Source: Rhynchopus sp. YZ270_cl-10
Lineage: Eukaryota > Euglenozoa > Diplonemea > Diplonemida > Diplonemidae
Reading direction: 5' to 3'
Assembly (NCBI GenBank): GCA_964035575.1
Contig: OZ037857.1
Location: 186,001 to 250,000 of the forward strand
Length of the DNA: 64,000 nucleotides
Position 1 is the first letter of the stretch; the number at the start of each line of letters is the position of its first letter. Below the pieces are notes generated by a model. It did not search any database. It was not told the origin of the DNA and was given only the letters and a program-made list of their open reading frames with translations. Shown one piece after another: positions 10,291-21,510 of the stretch. Both the position numbers and the translations under genes were made by a program.

Positions 10291-13200
10291 CTATAGACTC
10301 TTTCTCTTGACAGTACCAGGCTTTGGTGTGTCTTGGTCGAGGATAGGTTGCTCACCACTACCGAAGGCCATCTGCGGGCGGATGGGTGCAACGAGGGGTG
10401 TGCCGATACCACCTGCAAGGTCAGGGTCGTCGAAGGGTGCTGTCTGTGGCCTCTGTGGCTCCACCATGTGTTCAGAGGACTGCGCCACATCCTTCACAAC
10501 GGGCCTAGGCTGCACTGGGCCACCCCAGGTTCCACCTTCCTCCACAGCCTCATCGGCATCGGCATCGTCGTCGTCTTGCTTCACTTCCTCAGGACTCTCA
10601 CTGACAGGCACAGTGTCCACAGAGCGGTCGTCTCCTTCTGCCTCGTTGTGATCGTCTGTCTTCTTCTCAGTGTCCTCTACAGGCACAACCAACTCTCCAA
10701 CCGCGTCAGTGTCCTCGGAGAGTATTGAAGCACGTTTCGAACCCACCTCGGCATTCAACAGATCGTCCACGGGAAGGACCATCGCAGTGGGGTCCTCAGA
10801 GGCGCGTGTGTCGGGGCGGTGCGTGTGCGTGGGGGTTGTGTCGGAGGGTGTGCTGTTCTGCACCCAGGTGACGCCTGATTTGTTGGCGGTGTCAGGATCC
10901 ACGTTGAGTGTGGCGGTGTGGCTTGGTGTCGGTGGGTTCGTCCCGCCGGACACAGAGCGCACAACGACGTCGGCTTCGACGTCCTCGCTGCGTGGTGTCG
11001 TGTTGTCGTGCAGTGGCGGCGGGGTGGCTCTCTGTGTGGTGTCTTCCTGGGGTTCGCTTGCTTCGCTGCGTGGTGTTGCGTCTCCTTGTGCTGATGTTGC
11101 TTCAGCTTCCGGAGGGCAGTCAGAACGTTCGCTTCGCGGTGTGACGTCTTCCTGGGGGGGTTTTGCGTGTTCTGTTGTAGCGCTGCCTTCTTGTGGTTGG
11201 GGTTCAGCGTCCACAACGTCAGGTTCAGTGCGCGATGATCCAGCTCCTTGTGGAGATCCGTCCTTGGCATCGCTGCGTGGTGTTGCGTCTCCTTGTGCTG
11301 GTGTCGCTTCAGCTTCCGGAGGGCTGTCAGAACGTTCGCTTCGCGGTGTGACAGGTTTTGCGTGTTCTGTTGTAGTGTTACCTTCTTGTGGTTGGGGCTC
11401 CGCGTCCACAACGTCAGGTTCACTGTGCAATGATCCAGCTCCCGGTGGAGATCCGTCCTTGGCATCGCTTGCTTCGCTGCGTGGTGTTGCGTCTCCTTGT
11501 GCTGATGTCGCTTCAGCTTCCAGAGGGCAGTCAGAACCTTCGCTTCGCGGTGTGACGTCTTCCTGGGGGGGTTTTGCGTGTTCTGTTGTAGCGCTGCCTT
11601 CTTGTGGTTGGGGTTCAGCGTCCACAACGTCAGGTTCAGTGCGCGATGATCCAGCTCCCGGTGCTGATCCATTGTTGGCATCGACTTCGTTGTGTGGTGT
11701 GCCGTCGTGTTGCGCGTCGTGTTCACTACGTAGTGAGGTGGCTTCGACCTCAGCTTCAGCGTCCTGTGGTTGCGATCCCTCTGCTTGTTCGCTGCATACG
11801 GGAGTCGCTTCACCCTGAGGGACGTCTGCATCTTCACTGCGCACTGGTGTGGCCGCACCCTATGGTGGTGTCGTTGTTAAAAAAATTTTTGACCACTTAA
11901 ATTTTTGGAAAGTATGAGCCCGGTCACTTAGGTGAGGCCCATATTCGGCCACAATTCCTCCCTCCCCCACATCGATTTCAATATCATTATGGTTCATACC
12001 TTACTTTCCCCCTGAAGCACTGCCTCATCACTGCCCTTGCCCGCATCGTCCTCTAGCTTCGCCCTCTTTGCCTTCTTCTCTTTTTTCTCCTTTTTATCCT
12101 TCTTCTCCTTTTTGTGCTTCTTCTCCTTCTTTTCTTCGTCTTCGCCGCCTTCGAAGATGGAGATCAATCCTTTGAGCTTCCCTACTGCCTTCTCCTTCTT
12201 CTCCACCAGCTTCTCCTCGACAACCGGCACTGGCACCGAAGCTTCTATCAGTGGCGGTGGGGCGTCCTCTTCCACCACATCCTCCACCTCCTTCTGCGCC
12301 TCCTTGCGTGGTGAAGGGACAGGTGAAACAGACCGTTCTGATTCCGTTGCTTCGGTTGGCTCCGTGGTGGGCGCATCACTGACTGCAGGTACCGTGCGTG
12401 CCACGGTCTTCGCAACACCAAACATCTTGAACCTGTTGACGTCGAGCCGTCTGGGAACGTTGTCTGGGTTGTACTTCTCGGGTTCTTTGTAGCCAAAGGT
12501 TTCTGGTGCTTCGGGAGCTGCAGGGGTGGGCTTGGGGTCTGGTTGTTGGACGTCTTGATTCAGAAGTTTGAGTGGTTTGAACTTCTTTACGTCACCGAAC
12601 GCAGCCGCCTTTTCAGCAACCTTTTCGGACACCACTTCCTTCGGTGAGATAGGGCGTGGTGGTGGGGTGGGTGGCGTTTCTGGTTCTGGTTCTGGCTCGG
12701 GTTCGGGTTCGGGTTCTGGTTCTTCTGCTTCTGGTGGTGGTGCTTCGATATGAGGTTCGTTGTCATTGTGTTCACTCTCTGCCCGTGGTGTGGGTGGTGC
12801 TGAGCTGTTGTTGTCATCCCCTTTTCTCGACTGTTTGGAATAGTGAGAAGAAGCCCGTGAACTCTTCCGAGAGCTCTGTCTGCTCGCGGGGGATGGCAGT
12901 GCGCCCTCAGAGGGGTCGTGGACCACACCCTTCTCGTCAACCTCGCTGTCCTGCTGGGGCTCTGTGGCAAGGTTTCCTTCTTCGTCTTCTTCGTCTTCGT
13001 TGTCCTCCTCGATGTCCTCATTGTCCGGTGGTGCTGGGAAGGAGAGGTTGGTGTTAAGGAGCTCGTCACCTTCCTCTTCGGCAAGTGGCTTGCCGGTTGT
13101 CTGCTCTGCGGGGTGAGGGACGCTGGGGCGGTGGGAGTTTTTGAGTTCAACGTCTTCACGCATGTGGCGTGCTTTGAGGCTGAGACGTTCTGAATTGAGT

Positions 13201-15554
13201 TCGGCAAAAGCGTCGAGAACGGATTGGGAGATGACATTGCCTTCGAGGTTGATGTTGAGGATGCCTTCGTTGAGGGTGACTGCGCTGAGAAGCTGTAGGG
13301 CGCCTTTGTCGCCAATGAAGTTGCGGCTGACATCAAGCCTTCGCAGCGAATTGGTTAAAAAGATTCCGGTGATTTCGTCTTCGCAGAAGTCGAGCAGGCC
13401 GTTGTTCCCTATGGCATTCCCGCATATGTTGAGGTTGCGAAGTGTTTCGTTTTGGCACAACAATCTGTTCAGAAGCGGGCCAGAGTTCTTTGTTATTCCA
13501 TTCCATTGCAGGTCCAGGTGGGTCACAGAGGGGTTGTCAAATTGGGTGAATTGGTCGGCAAGGAAACGCATGCCTAAATCACCTATCGCGTTGTCGTCGA
13601 GACGTAGCGTCATCAACGTCCTATTAATCGCCAGGCAATGCGACAGCGCAGCAGTCCCACGAGGGCCAATTGCATTCCCAGAAAGCGAAAGTTCTGTGAT
13701 TGTTTCATTTGGTGCCAACGCCTTTGACAACATCTTTGCACCAATAGGTCCCAGATTGTTGCACGTCAAATCTAAAACCAAACAAATACAATTATACGTC
13801 AACGACGAAAACAGCGACTTTGAAATGAGAATTGACGCATTTCCATTCCCCATTCGCTGCCCCGGAAGGGAAACCGTTTTGAGTGATTTATCATTCTGCT
13901 GAAGGCGTGCGAGGGTGGCGCGGACTTGGTCCGGGTTGACACAGGTTTTTGCATCTTCGACGTCGGGATCGCCAAACTTCCTCATATCTGCAACACTTCG
14001 GTCATAACGCAGTGAGATGGACGGCCCTGCTGCGGACTGATGCCTCTCTAGCACGGGAACGGTGAAACCTCCTCCGGACTTAGATTTGCCTGATGTTGGG
14101 CGCGACCCTGCGCTTCTTGCGGCTGACACGGGTCGTATATTTGGCCGTCCACTACTAGACATCGGGCGTGCTGCTGATGGTGGTCGGCTATGTGCAGATT
14201 TTTGCCCAGATCGAGGACGATTCCTTCCCGAGGTAGGTCTCAGTGCCCCGGAACAGCCAGACGCAGGACGCCCCATATGAAAGGATGTCACCGCAACGCT
14301 TTGCCCCAATGAGGTCGCGTCGTTGTCGTTGCTGTACTCCCGCGCCACATCAAATTCGTCTTCGTCAGAATCGCTGAAGTCCTGCTGTGAAAGCAGCGCC
14401 CGGTTTTTCTGCACCTTCTCCCGAATTTTTTGACTCGCCACCGCCCCCATACAACTCCCCTTCACCCGGCAGTCCCTGATTTGTTCGTTTGAAAGCATGT
14501 TGAGGATGGCTTCGCTTCCTTCGGCGCCGATTTCATTGTAAGAAACGTCAACGGAGGTGACAGAAGAGCCTTCTTCGAGGACACCTGCCAAATCCTCAAC
14601 ACCCTTTTTGCCGATACCATTGTCGCTGACGTCTATACAGCGGAGCACCATGCCTCGCCCTGCTAGGCCACCTAAGGTCTCACTGAGATGCTTGCTGCCT
14701 ACGTCCCCTATGCGGTTCGACCGAAGCAGTAATGTTACCAAAGATGAGCATGCCGGTAGAAGCAGGCACAACTGTTTGCACCCTATAGCGCCTAACTCAT
14801 TGTTCGAGAGATCCAACAACCTGAGCTGCAATGCCCCCGCCTTGAAGGCCGTCATCAAATGAAAGACCCCTTCTCCAGTAAACCGATTTTTTGCAAGCTT
14901 CAAAGCTAAAAGGCTTTTGTTTCTTTGAATTCCTTTCGAAAGTTGGACTAAGGCGCCGTCATCGAGATTGTTGCTTTCGACGATAAGCGTTTTGAGGGTA
15001 TGTGTATAGCGAAGACCTTCTGCGAGGTGTCTGCATCCTGTGCGGCCGATGTCGTTGCGGGAGAGATTGAGTTCTTCGAGGGAGTCGTTGAATTGCATGG
15101 CTAAGGAAAGGCTTTTGCAGCCAGAGGATTCGATGAAGTTGTGGCTCAGGTCCAAGCGTTTTAATGAAATGTTCCGCTGTAGACATGTTGCCAAAGAGAC
15201 CGCGCCTTCGTCGCCCATCAGATTTGAAGCAAGATCCAACTCAAGAATTGTTTTACTAATTTTCAATAATTCCGAAAAATATCGGGTCCCATCCTTCCCA
15301 AACCCATTCCCACTCAAATCCAATTCAGTCACCCGTTTATTATCCAGCAACGCAAGATAAATCGACTCCGCGCCTTCCTTTCGCATATTCAGATTCCGCA
15401 GTCGCAGCACATACAATGGGTTTGCCCGCTGCTTCTTCAGATCTGTCATCGTCACTCTCATAAACATCTGATGCACATAAGTGCCCCAGTTATCATGGCA
15501 GTCCTTCCCCACTCTGCTGTGTGCGATATGGTCTTTTGAGGCACGATTTCCCAT
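10291..15554 (-). CDS. Giant myristoylation-type LRR protein with repetitive acidic tail
   Basis: Two exons, 12000-15554 and 10291-11859, with a 140-bp phase-0 intron (AAG then GTATGA donor; CACCATAG acceptor) give 1,707 residues. The N-terminus MGNRASKD is a myristoylation signal (Gly2, Ser6). Two blocks of ribonuclease-inhibitor-type leucine-rich repeats (pattern LxxLDLSxNxIGxxG) span about 40-400 and 560-820, separated by a Ser/Arg/Pro-rich disordered segment. The rest is disordered: an EP dipeptide run, a Lys-rich stretch (KKEKKDKKEKK) near 1150, then an acidic tail with three near-identical units of about 68 residues. The exon junction reads ESK-GAATPVRSED, matching the repeat phrase GEATPV and supporting the splice. 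This is probably a membrane-associated scaffold; LRR proteins of this type are common in flagella, but nothing here proves location. A pyrimidine tract ending CACCACAG lies six bases before the ATG. Confidence 0.88.
11040..11700 (-). repeat. Coding tandem repeat, three units of about 207 bp
   Basis: Inside the last exon of the LRR gene, the phrase encoding GDATPRSEAS recurs near 11065, 11275 and 11480, and the phrase encoding PDVVDAEPQPQEG recurs near 11190, 11385 and 11600. The units differ by small in-frame deletions and few substitutions, so the expansion is recent or kept uniform by conversion. Confidence 0.85.
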
Positions 15555-15560
15555 TTTTGT

Positions 15561-15655
15561 CTGTGGTGAAAAAGGGGGTGCAAAGAGAGGGGAGGGGAGA
15601 GAGGAGAAGGGGGGAGGAGGGGAAGAAAAGGTGGGGGGTGGAGGAGGAGCTTGTT
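15561..15655 (-). promoter_or_regulatory. Probable trans-splice acceptor of the LRR gene
   Basis: On the minus strand a pyrimidine tract of about 90 bases ends in TTTTTCACCACAG, and the start codon follows six bases later (ACAAAA then ATG). There is no upstream exon candidate. This is the form of a spliced-leader addition site. It is inferred; no spliced-leader gene is in the window. Confidence 0.6.
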
Positions 15656-15681
15656 TAGATGCAAAAAAGAAGAAGAAAAAA

Positions 15682-15711
15682 GTTGAACCTAAGCCTCGTG
15701 CTTAGTCACCT
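15682..15711 (+). repeat. Type-A dispersed motif
   Basis: Carries the type-A core ctaagcctcgtgcttag then tcacct, in the common orientation; the six-base inverted arms ctaagc/gcttag can form a hairpin. Confidence 0.7.
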
Positions 15712-15728
15712 AGGCGCCCCCCCAAATA

Positions 15729-15776
15729 ATTAGATTCGTATACTTTCAGTTCACAGAATTGAAAGTACACGAATCT
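15729..15776. repeat. Palindromic hairpin, about 21-bp arms
   Basis: The arms begin agattcgtatactttcag and end gaaagtacacgaatct; they pair with about two mismatches around a short acagaa loop. It could be a minimal foldback element; no flanking duplication was assigned. Confidence 0.65.
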
Positions 15777-16189
15777 GTCCAAATAAGAAAAAGAAAGAAA
15801 AGTGAAATTGATAGTGCACGCCTCTGGTACGCAGAGGTTATTTGACACGCCATCCTGAAATGCCACCTGAACAGCTAAGGCGCTGACGCCAAAGCTCATA
15901 CCCGACAGAGAACGTGGCAAAGATGAAATTCGGAGCTAGTATTCGTTTTTTTTTTCGTATGTCTGACGAAGATAATATCTTCACACCCCATGCTCCTGAT
16001 AACAGTACGCAGATTGTGCCTGAGATTTCCCAACTTCGGGTGGAAAAAACTGCACAATCGCATGTCCTTTCTTTTTATGAAATTTTGGAAAAAATCGTGC
16101 GCAGCAACAGCAACCATCTCCACGCCACACCGATCGTAGACACTGAAACCCTCCTGTTATTTTTTGGAGGTGTTGTTCGCACTTCCAAA

Positions 16190-16250
16190 ACTTGGCATGA
16201 AATACTAAGCCCTCTCGTGTACCTTGGTACATGACCCGGCTGTACCGGGG
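16190..16250 (+). repeat. Type-B dispersed motif, extended form
   Basis: Contains taagccctctcgtgtacc followed by a ccttggtac/tgtaccggg segment also present in the copy at 29912-29971, so the family has a longer version. Confidence 0.6.
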
Positions 16251-16460
16251 TGGACACCCCCAACATCCATTTCGTGGTTTACATCTGAAAAAAAAATAGA
16301 GACAAGTTGGTCAGATCAACTTCACCCCTCGTAGTGCCCGAACAAAGGACTAGAAAAAAAATGGCAAAGAGGTGACAAATACGAACACAAACCAGATCTA
16401 AATGAAGGCAACCTGTTCAGGTGCAAGCCCAAAAAGAAGAATGCAAGAATGTACCTTTTT

Positions 16461-16496
16461 GAAAAATACAAAAAGCCCTCTCTTAACAGTGTAGCT
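16461..16496 (+). repeat. Type-B dispersed motif
   Basis: Diverged copy with aaaagccctctcttaacag, same orientation as the other type-B copies. Confidence 0.55.
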
Positions 16497-16642
16497 TGGT
16501 GCGAGACCAGAACACCGAAAAAAAGAGGAAATTGGAACCGCCTAACGACATGGGGGTTGAGACAGCACCGGTTTGTCAAGATGAACATAAACATCGTACA
16601 GTGTTTTAATCACTGAATGATAGAGTGGAAAGAGGGGGTAAT

Positions 16643-16759
16643 GGTGGCAGTATTGTGATGGCAGCCCATTGGAATACGCAAAAATACATCAAAATACATC
16701 ACGATGTATTTTGATGTATTTTGCGTATTCCAATGGGCTCCCATCACAATACTGCCACC
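16643..16759. repeat. Near-perfect 117-bp palindrome
   Basis: The left arm starts ggtggcagtattgtgatgg and the right arm ends with its complement; the centre is catc-ac-gatg. Arms of about 57 bp differ by one indel and one substitution. Such a structure would extrude as a cruciform and looks like a recent foldback or MITE copy. Confidence 0.85.
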
Positions 16760-17483
16760 AGAGAGGGGGAAACGGTTTTTTCTCAGACATTCATACACAC
16801 GACAAAAGAAAAGTCGAAATGTAGCAGCCAGGGAAAGGAGAGGTGCAGTTGCGTCGAAAACCACAAAAAGAAGGGAAAAAATCAGAGTCGCTACAGTAGA
16901 TTTTATTACATTATGTGATCGGAGCGCAAAATGTTTTTGCAAAGTCTTTTACAAAGCCTTTGCGATGTATCCTCTGCGACCTTCGATCACATTATAATGT
17001 ATTTTCGGAAAAAATGGTGAAACGTTTTTCACCCTAGAGACAACCTACCGAGCGAGCGTGCACATGACACGTTGGGCGGGTCAGGTGTGGTCCATCCGAA
17101 GTAAATTTTTTTCTGCAACGATACAAAATGCATCTTTCTTTTTGCTGAGATTTTGCAAGGGAACTGCGAAGGGGGAGAAACAGAGGGTTTAAATGGGTTT
17201 TATGAAGTTTTTGCTTGTTTTTTGTTTTTTTTTTTTTTTTTTCATCGACGGAACAAAGGGGAGAGGAGGAAAACAAGAGAAAACACGGTTGCCAAGATTG
17301 CTTTCACCATGTTGGGGGGAAAAAAAAAAAGAAGATTTTTCGTTGTCGCAAATATTATGGTAATAGAGTACGGGGTACCGCACTGCCTACCCGAGATAGT
17401 GGAATAAAGCTACCTCCCACACCAGTCGCCACACCCTTGAGGACATGTGTCCAAGAGTGTTTTGCAAAAAAAAAGCCCCTTTA

Positions 17484-17607
17484 TGGGGAGATCCGGGTGC
17501 CCCCAACAACTGTTCACAAAAAATCACAAAACAACACAAAAAGTGGATGTGATTCTTTTTTGATTTTTTTTGTGAATAATTGTTGGGGGGGCACCCAGAT
17601 CTCCCCA
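17484..17607. repeat. Foldback/MITE-like inverted repeat, 124 bp
   Basis: Arms of about 40 bp (outer end tggggagatccgggtgcccc) around a short AC-rich centre. A 5-bp direct repeat, cttta, flanks both ends, consistent with a target duplication. Confidence 0.75.
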
Positions 17608-17711
17608 CTTTATCTTTATTACTTATCAATCGTGTGGGAACACACAGTTCTTTCGCGAAAGGTTTTGTGAGATGAACCTACCTAAAAAGAAAGGAAGAAA
17701 CAAAGCTTGAC

Positions 17712-17740
17712 GATGAATGCCTCTCGTGCGCACATATCTT
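17712..17740 (+). repeat. Type-D dispersed motif
   Basis: Carries gatgaatgcctctcgtgcgc, the type-D form in which gatgaatg precedes the shared cctctcgtg core. Confidence 0.55.
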
Positions 17741-18753
17741 AAGAAGGAAAGCGTTGTGAAAGAGCGAAAGTATGTATAATGTACAAAATAGACGCACGTC
17801 ACCATGAGGTAGTCATAGCAGTCGGATACCTCAAGGGATGTGTGTGTTGCGCCTATGCGTCGCAATGGGAGATCGTGTCGTGTTTGAAATTATTCTTTTT
17901 TTTTGGGGGGTTGCATTTCCTCAAGAGATCTTATGTTGTGTGTGCTATCTTCAGGGGGGAAGCCAGCCACGCAAAATAAAAAATGTGTCTTGAAGTTTTA
18001 ATTCAATGAACACAAAGATAAAATAAAAAATGTCAAGCAGTCTACACTGGTGCTGTATTGAGCCAGAAAAATTGGCAAATTATTCAGCAAAAAAAAAAAC
18101 GGTAAAAATTGGTAAAAACCCAAAACAGGATAAATTATTTGAAATATTTGATGCACAGTTCTTATAAAAAGGCGCGCTGTGATCACACAGCATCAGAGGA
18201 TATGGAACACACTGATGTAGTGTCTTCAGTGTCACTTTGCGTCAAAACAAGTTAGAATACATTTTTGGGGCGAAAATGGTTAAAAAAAAAAGTGTATTGA
18301 GTGATAGGAAGTAGTCCTGGTACTGCTTTTTAAAGGGGGGGTTTTTTTTATGAATTCTTTTTAACGAATAAGACGGGAACGTAAACCAAAAAAGGTAAAT
18401 GAAGGAAGTGAAGAATGAAAAGGAACCCCATTCGCGACGACCAATTCACTTTACCTTTGATGGGATGAATTTTTGCATTTTTTTTTTTTTTTGCATTGCA
18501 GGTAAGATTAAAACAAAGGGGGGGAGAAAGGAAAACCGTTAAAGGGGGGGAGGTCGAAGGGTGCAAAATGCCTCAAGCCTCCGAGGAAACCCCAAATGCA
18601 GAACAATAACATAAAACCAACTGATCTGTCCTTACGAATTTACTATGTCTTTGTCGTTGACTACAGACAAATCTATTGGTTCTGAGCTATGTTCAGTTTT
18701 CCAATAACAGTGTGTGTATACAAAGAAAACAAAATGAAAAAAAAAAAAAAATT
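17741..18753. other. Intergenic low-complexity sequence
   Basis: T-rich and A-rich sequence with scattered homopolymers; no gene is seen on either strand. Confidence 0.45.
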
Positions 18754-18791
18754 GAGATACAAAAAAAGTCCTCTCTCCTGACAGTGTGCAC
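18754..18791 (+). repeat. Type-B dispersed motif
   Basis: Diverged copy (gagatacaaa then gtcctctctcctgacagtg), followed within 20 bp by a type-D motif. Confidence 0.55.
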
Positions 18792-18807
18792 AAAGAACTA
18801 CTTGAAA

Positions 18808-18832
18808 GATGAATGTGCCTCTCGTGTACTGT
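18808..18832 (+). repeat. Type-D dispersed motif
   Basis: gatgaatgtgcctctcgtgt, in the same orientation as all other D copies. Confidence 0.55.
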
Positions 18833-18900
18833 TCAGCAAAAAAAAAATATGTGGAGAGAAGAGGAGGAATCTCAGCCGACGAAAGCACAAAAAAATAAAG

Positions 18901-18938
18901 TTGACTTGAAATACAAAGCCCTCTCGTGACAGTGTATC
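18901..18938 (+). repeat. Type-B dispersed motif, near consensus
   Basis: ttgacttgaaatacaaag then ccctctcgtgacagtgta. It lies 25 bp past the stop codon of the GT90 gene, so it probably falls in that gene's 3' UTR in antisense form. Confidence 0.7.
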
Positions 18939-18962
18939 AATAAAATAAAATGAAAAGACACC

Positions 18963-20822
18963 TCAATTCTGCAACAACAAGGTCGTAACAGCCACGCCAC
19001 CCACTATGATGACCACTGCCATGAGAGAAGAGGCTCTCCGCACAACCATGGCTACAACTACGAGGGTCACGCAGTGGAGCACACTCTTCACGACACCTAC
19101 ACCCAGTAGGGATGATGCGACGGGGGCAACCGGCACGGACTCCACTTCTTCCCCCAGCTCTACTGCAATGGCCTCAGTCACTGCAGACTGTTTCTGTTGT
19201 GTCAGCGTGTTGCTCTGCAATGCAGGCCGTTCTGTCTCAGGCGAGGCTGTAGAAGGAACCGCCGCAATTTGCACCCCAACTACATCACCACCGCTCAAAT
19301 GCTGCAGCTCAGAATCTGCCCCGCACCCATTCCCATACCACCGTTTGTCCCAAAACCCGTAATGTTCGAAATGGGAGCGAAGACTGGTGCAGTTAACGTA
19401 GCCCCCTTTAGTGGGGTGGCCATGGTTGATGGGTGGGCCTTGGTCTGCAGAGAAGGAGGTGGCTTGTTGGTCTGGGTGTTCCTCCCAGCGGAGGGACCAG
19501 AGCACTGCAAAGAGCTGGAAGAGGCGGGCGACTGCACGGCTGCCGGTGTGGCGTGCGGCGTACTGTGTGGAGAGGCGAGCCATGCCAGCTGCATCAGAGT
19601 CATGCTCACGAAGCCATGTGAGGGTGTGGTTGAGAGATCCAACGATGTTGTCTATGCCACGTTCTGTCTGTGCAAAGTGCAAATAAGGAATAGCATCGGA
19701 GTTGATGTATTGTTTGAAATCAGTCGAAATGTCGACCACCACCCCAGGGGCCCAAAAATATTCGTACAGTCTGTCTGAAGCGCCGACGCCGTCGATGGCG
19801 AGAAGGTATTTATGTTTCAGTTGGTTGTATCGTGGGTGTTTGGTGTGGTGATAGCAGATGGCTTCATCGTGGCTGTCAAAGTCCTCGCAGAGCTGTTCTT
19901 CGTTGATCCGATCGGCGTATTCCTTAAGTTGTTTTCCTTTAAAATGCTTCAAAAAACGGCGGCAATTTATCTTATAGTCTATCCCTTCACAATGCACTTT
20001 GCTCGTCAACTTCGGGATAACCTTTGCTGCGGACGCTGTGGACACTAACACCCTTTGTATATTATACCATGACCCACGAAATACTGCGCGCTCGTCGAGG
20101 GAACCCCATTCCGGGTGTTTTTCGTACTTTGCTGAAAAAGTGTTGATCCAGGGTGTCATCGGGACGATCAGATGAGGGCAGGTCGCGAACTCTGAATAGG
20201 AGAGAATCGGCATTTCGGAGTAAAAGCGGTCTGGCGGGAAGTTGTTCGCTCTGAGAGGGTCGCCTACACACTCATCGTAGATGTGGCCAATGAATTCAAA
20301 GGTTTGATTCGTAAACGTTGCACCAAGCTTTTGCACCAAAGTAAGATAAGACAACATATGTGAAGTAGTGTGCGTCGAAAGAAACGGAAAAAACCCCTTC
20401 CTCTTATGCCCCATTCCCCGAAAGTCAACCACCTGCCCTTTCTCTACACGAACCCAGACTGCATAAGAGTCGGCAGCTTTTTTGTTGACCAGATCAACGA
20501 AACGGAGGACATCTTCCCGCGAATACCTTTTTTTATATTTTTGCATCGCCTCCGACATTGCCCGGCCACGAACCAGGCAGGTTTCCCAGTCTGTGAGGAG
20601 GCCCAGGGTTTTGCTTTGTCCAGGGACCTTTGCTTGTTCGCAGACAGCTTCGAGGGCGGCGCGGTCTCGTGCTGAGTTTTCATCGGTCCAATCATGATAG
20701 GGGTGACTCCACTCTAATTCACGTTGTGCTCGTTCCAGTGCGTTGTGCCGTGCTCGCTCTGGGAAGAAAGGGTCCACTCCAGTTACTCCAAGCGCGCAGA
20801 GGCAAAGGGTGAGAACATTCAT
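18963..20822 (-). CDS. CAP10/GT90-family glycosyltransferase
   Basis: A single exon of 619 residues from the second ATG (MNVLTLCLCALGVTG), chosen because it gives a compact signal peptide; an in-frame ATG six codons upstream is also possible. The catalytic region has the GT90 hallmarks: ERAVFRGSWYNIQRV at about 245-260 and KYLLAIDGVGASDRLYEYF followed by PGVVVDI and IPYLHFA at about 340-395. GT90 enzymes (CAP10, POGLUT/Rumi, KDELC) transfer xylose or glucose in the secretory pathway. The C-terminus has two hydrophobic stretches (about 560-580 and 595-615), so the mature protein may be membrane-bound, unlike soluble POGLUT enzymes. No KDEL-type tail. The acceptor substrate is unknown. Confidence 0.87.
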   Translation of the reverse strand: MNVLTLCLCALGVTGVDPFFPERARHNALERAQRELEWSHPYHDWTDENSARDRAALEAVCEQAKVPGQSKTLGLLTDWETCLVRGRAMSEAMQKYKKRYSREDVLRFVDLVNKKAADSYAVWVRVEKGQVVDFRGMGHKRKGFFPFLSTHTTSHMLSYLTLVQKLGATFTNQTFEFIGHIYDECVGDPLRANNFPPDRFYSEMPILSYSEFATCPHLIVPMTPWINTFSAKYEKHPEWGSLDERAVFRGSWYNIQRVLVSTASAAKVIPKLTSKVHCEGIDYKINCRRFLKHFKGKQLKEYADRINEEQLCEDFDSHDEAICYHHTKHPRYNQLKHKYLLAIDGVGASDRLYEYFWAPGVVVDISTDFKQYINSDAIPYLHFAQTERGIDNIVGSLNHTLTWLREHDSDAAGMARLSTQYAARHTGSRAVARLFQLFAVLWSLRWEEHPDQQATSFSADQGPPINHGHPTKGGYVNCTSLRSHFEHYGFWDKRWYGNGCGADSELQHLSGGDVVGVQIAAVPSTASPETERPALQSNTLTQQKQSAVTEAIAVELGEEVESVPVAPVASSLLGVGVVKSVLHCVTLVVVAMVVRRASSLMAVVIIVGGVAVTTLLLQN

Positions 20823-21052
20823 TTGTGTTTTAGATCGCATTTTGTGATATTCCGTTCGGGATGGAGAGGGGAGAGGGTATGCCTGAGCAAATGAACCACG
20901 GTGAAAAAGAAAATCCCCCCGTGGGAGAAGAAGGGGGTACGGGGGGCTGTATGGTGGGTGTTGTGAAAAAAAAGGGTTGGTTAGGGGGTTTGAATGAAAG
21001 TTGTTGTTTTTGCTTTGTGCTCTTTTTGTTTTGGTGGTCTTTAAAGATGTGC
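20823..21052. other. Upstream region of the GT90 gene
   Basis: G-rich on the plus strand, thus pyrimidine-rich in the transcription sense, as before other starts. No ORF is supported. Confidence 0.45.
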
Positions 21053-21188
21053 TACCGTCTTTTGAAAAATTATGGACTAGAAAAATAGGTTAATAAAAAA
21101 AAAAAATCCCAAAAGGTCCATAATTGTTCTGGTCCATCATTATTCTGGTCCATGTTATTTCTGGTCCATATTTTTTCAAAAGACGGTA
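21053..21188. mobile_element. TA-flanked MITE, 136 bp including TA
   Basis: The ends are TA-ccgtcttttgaaaaa and its complement ttttttcaaaagacgg-TA, arms of about 25 bp. The TA on each side is the target duplication expected for Tc1/mariner-type MITEs. The centre holds four ctggtccat-type subrepeats. Confidence 0.75.
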
Positions 21189-21447
21189 TTTTCTTTTTTG
21201 TTTTGTTGTTGCTTTTGTGTTTTGGATCCATGACCAATTGGTCTTCAGGAATATTTTTTCGTGTTTTTCAAAATAAAAGAAAAGGAAAAGTTAAAAACTG
21301 GTTTCGGCGGTCTGCTCCCTGACCAGGAAAAGTGCCCTTCGACCGCGCTCATCAGAAGGAGCAAGGGCTTAAAATAAAAAGTAAAAACATGAACACTTAA
21401 AGTCTTTTGTCGAGTCATTGTTTTTTTGAATACACTTTTGGAATAGG

Positions 21448-21510
21448 TTGGTTAGGGGGTCCGTAAGATTGTGTATTTGTGTGTAAAATTTGACCGGCTA
21501 TTTGGGTGAA
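21448..21510 (+). repeat. Possible single end of the RFC1-intron foldback family
   Basis: taggggtccg-type end (tagggggtccgtaagattg) followed by tgtgtaaaattt, resembling the left end of the element at 30946. Only one end is recognisable. Confidence 0.35.

Noticed and set aside
10670-11818. A 382-codon plus-strand ORF opposite the LRR gene tail
   Set aside because: Mirror of the tandem coding repeat; the minus frame joins the LRR exon in phase.
15914-16234. A 106-codon plus-strand ORF
   Set aside because: Overlaps a dispersed type-B motif, AT-rich, with no domain or codon bias.
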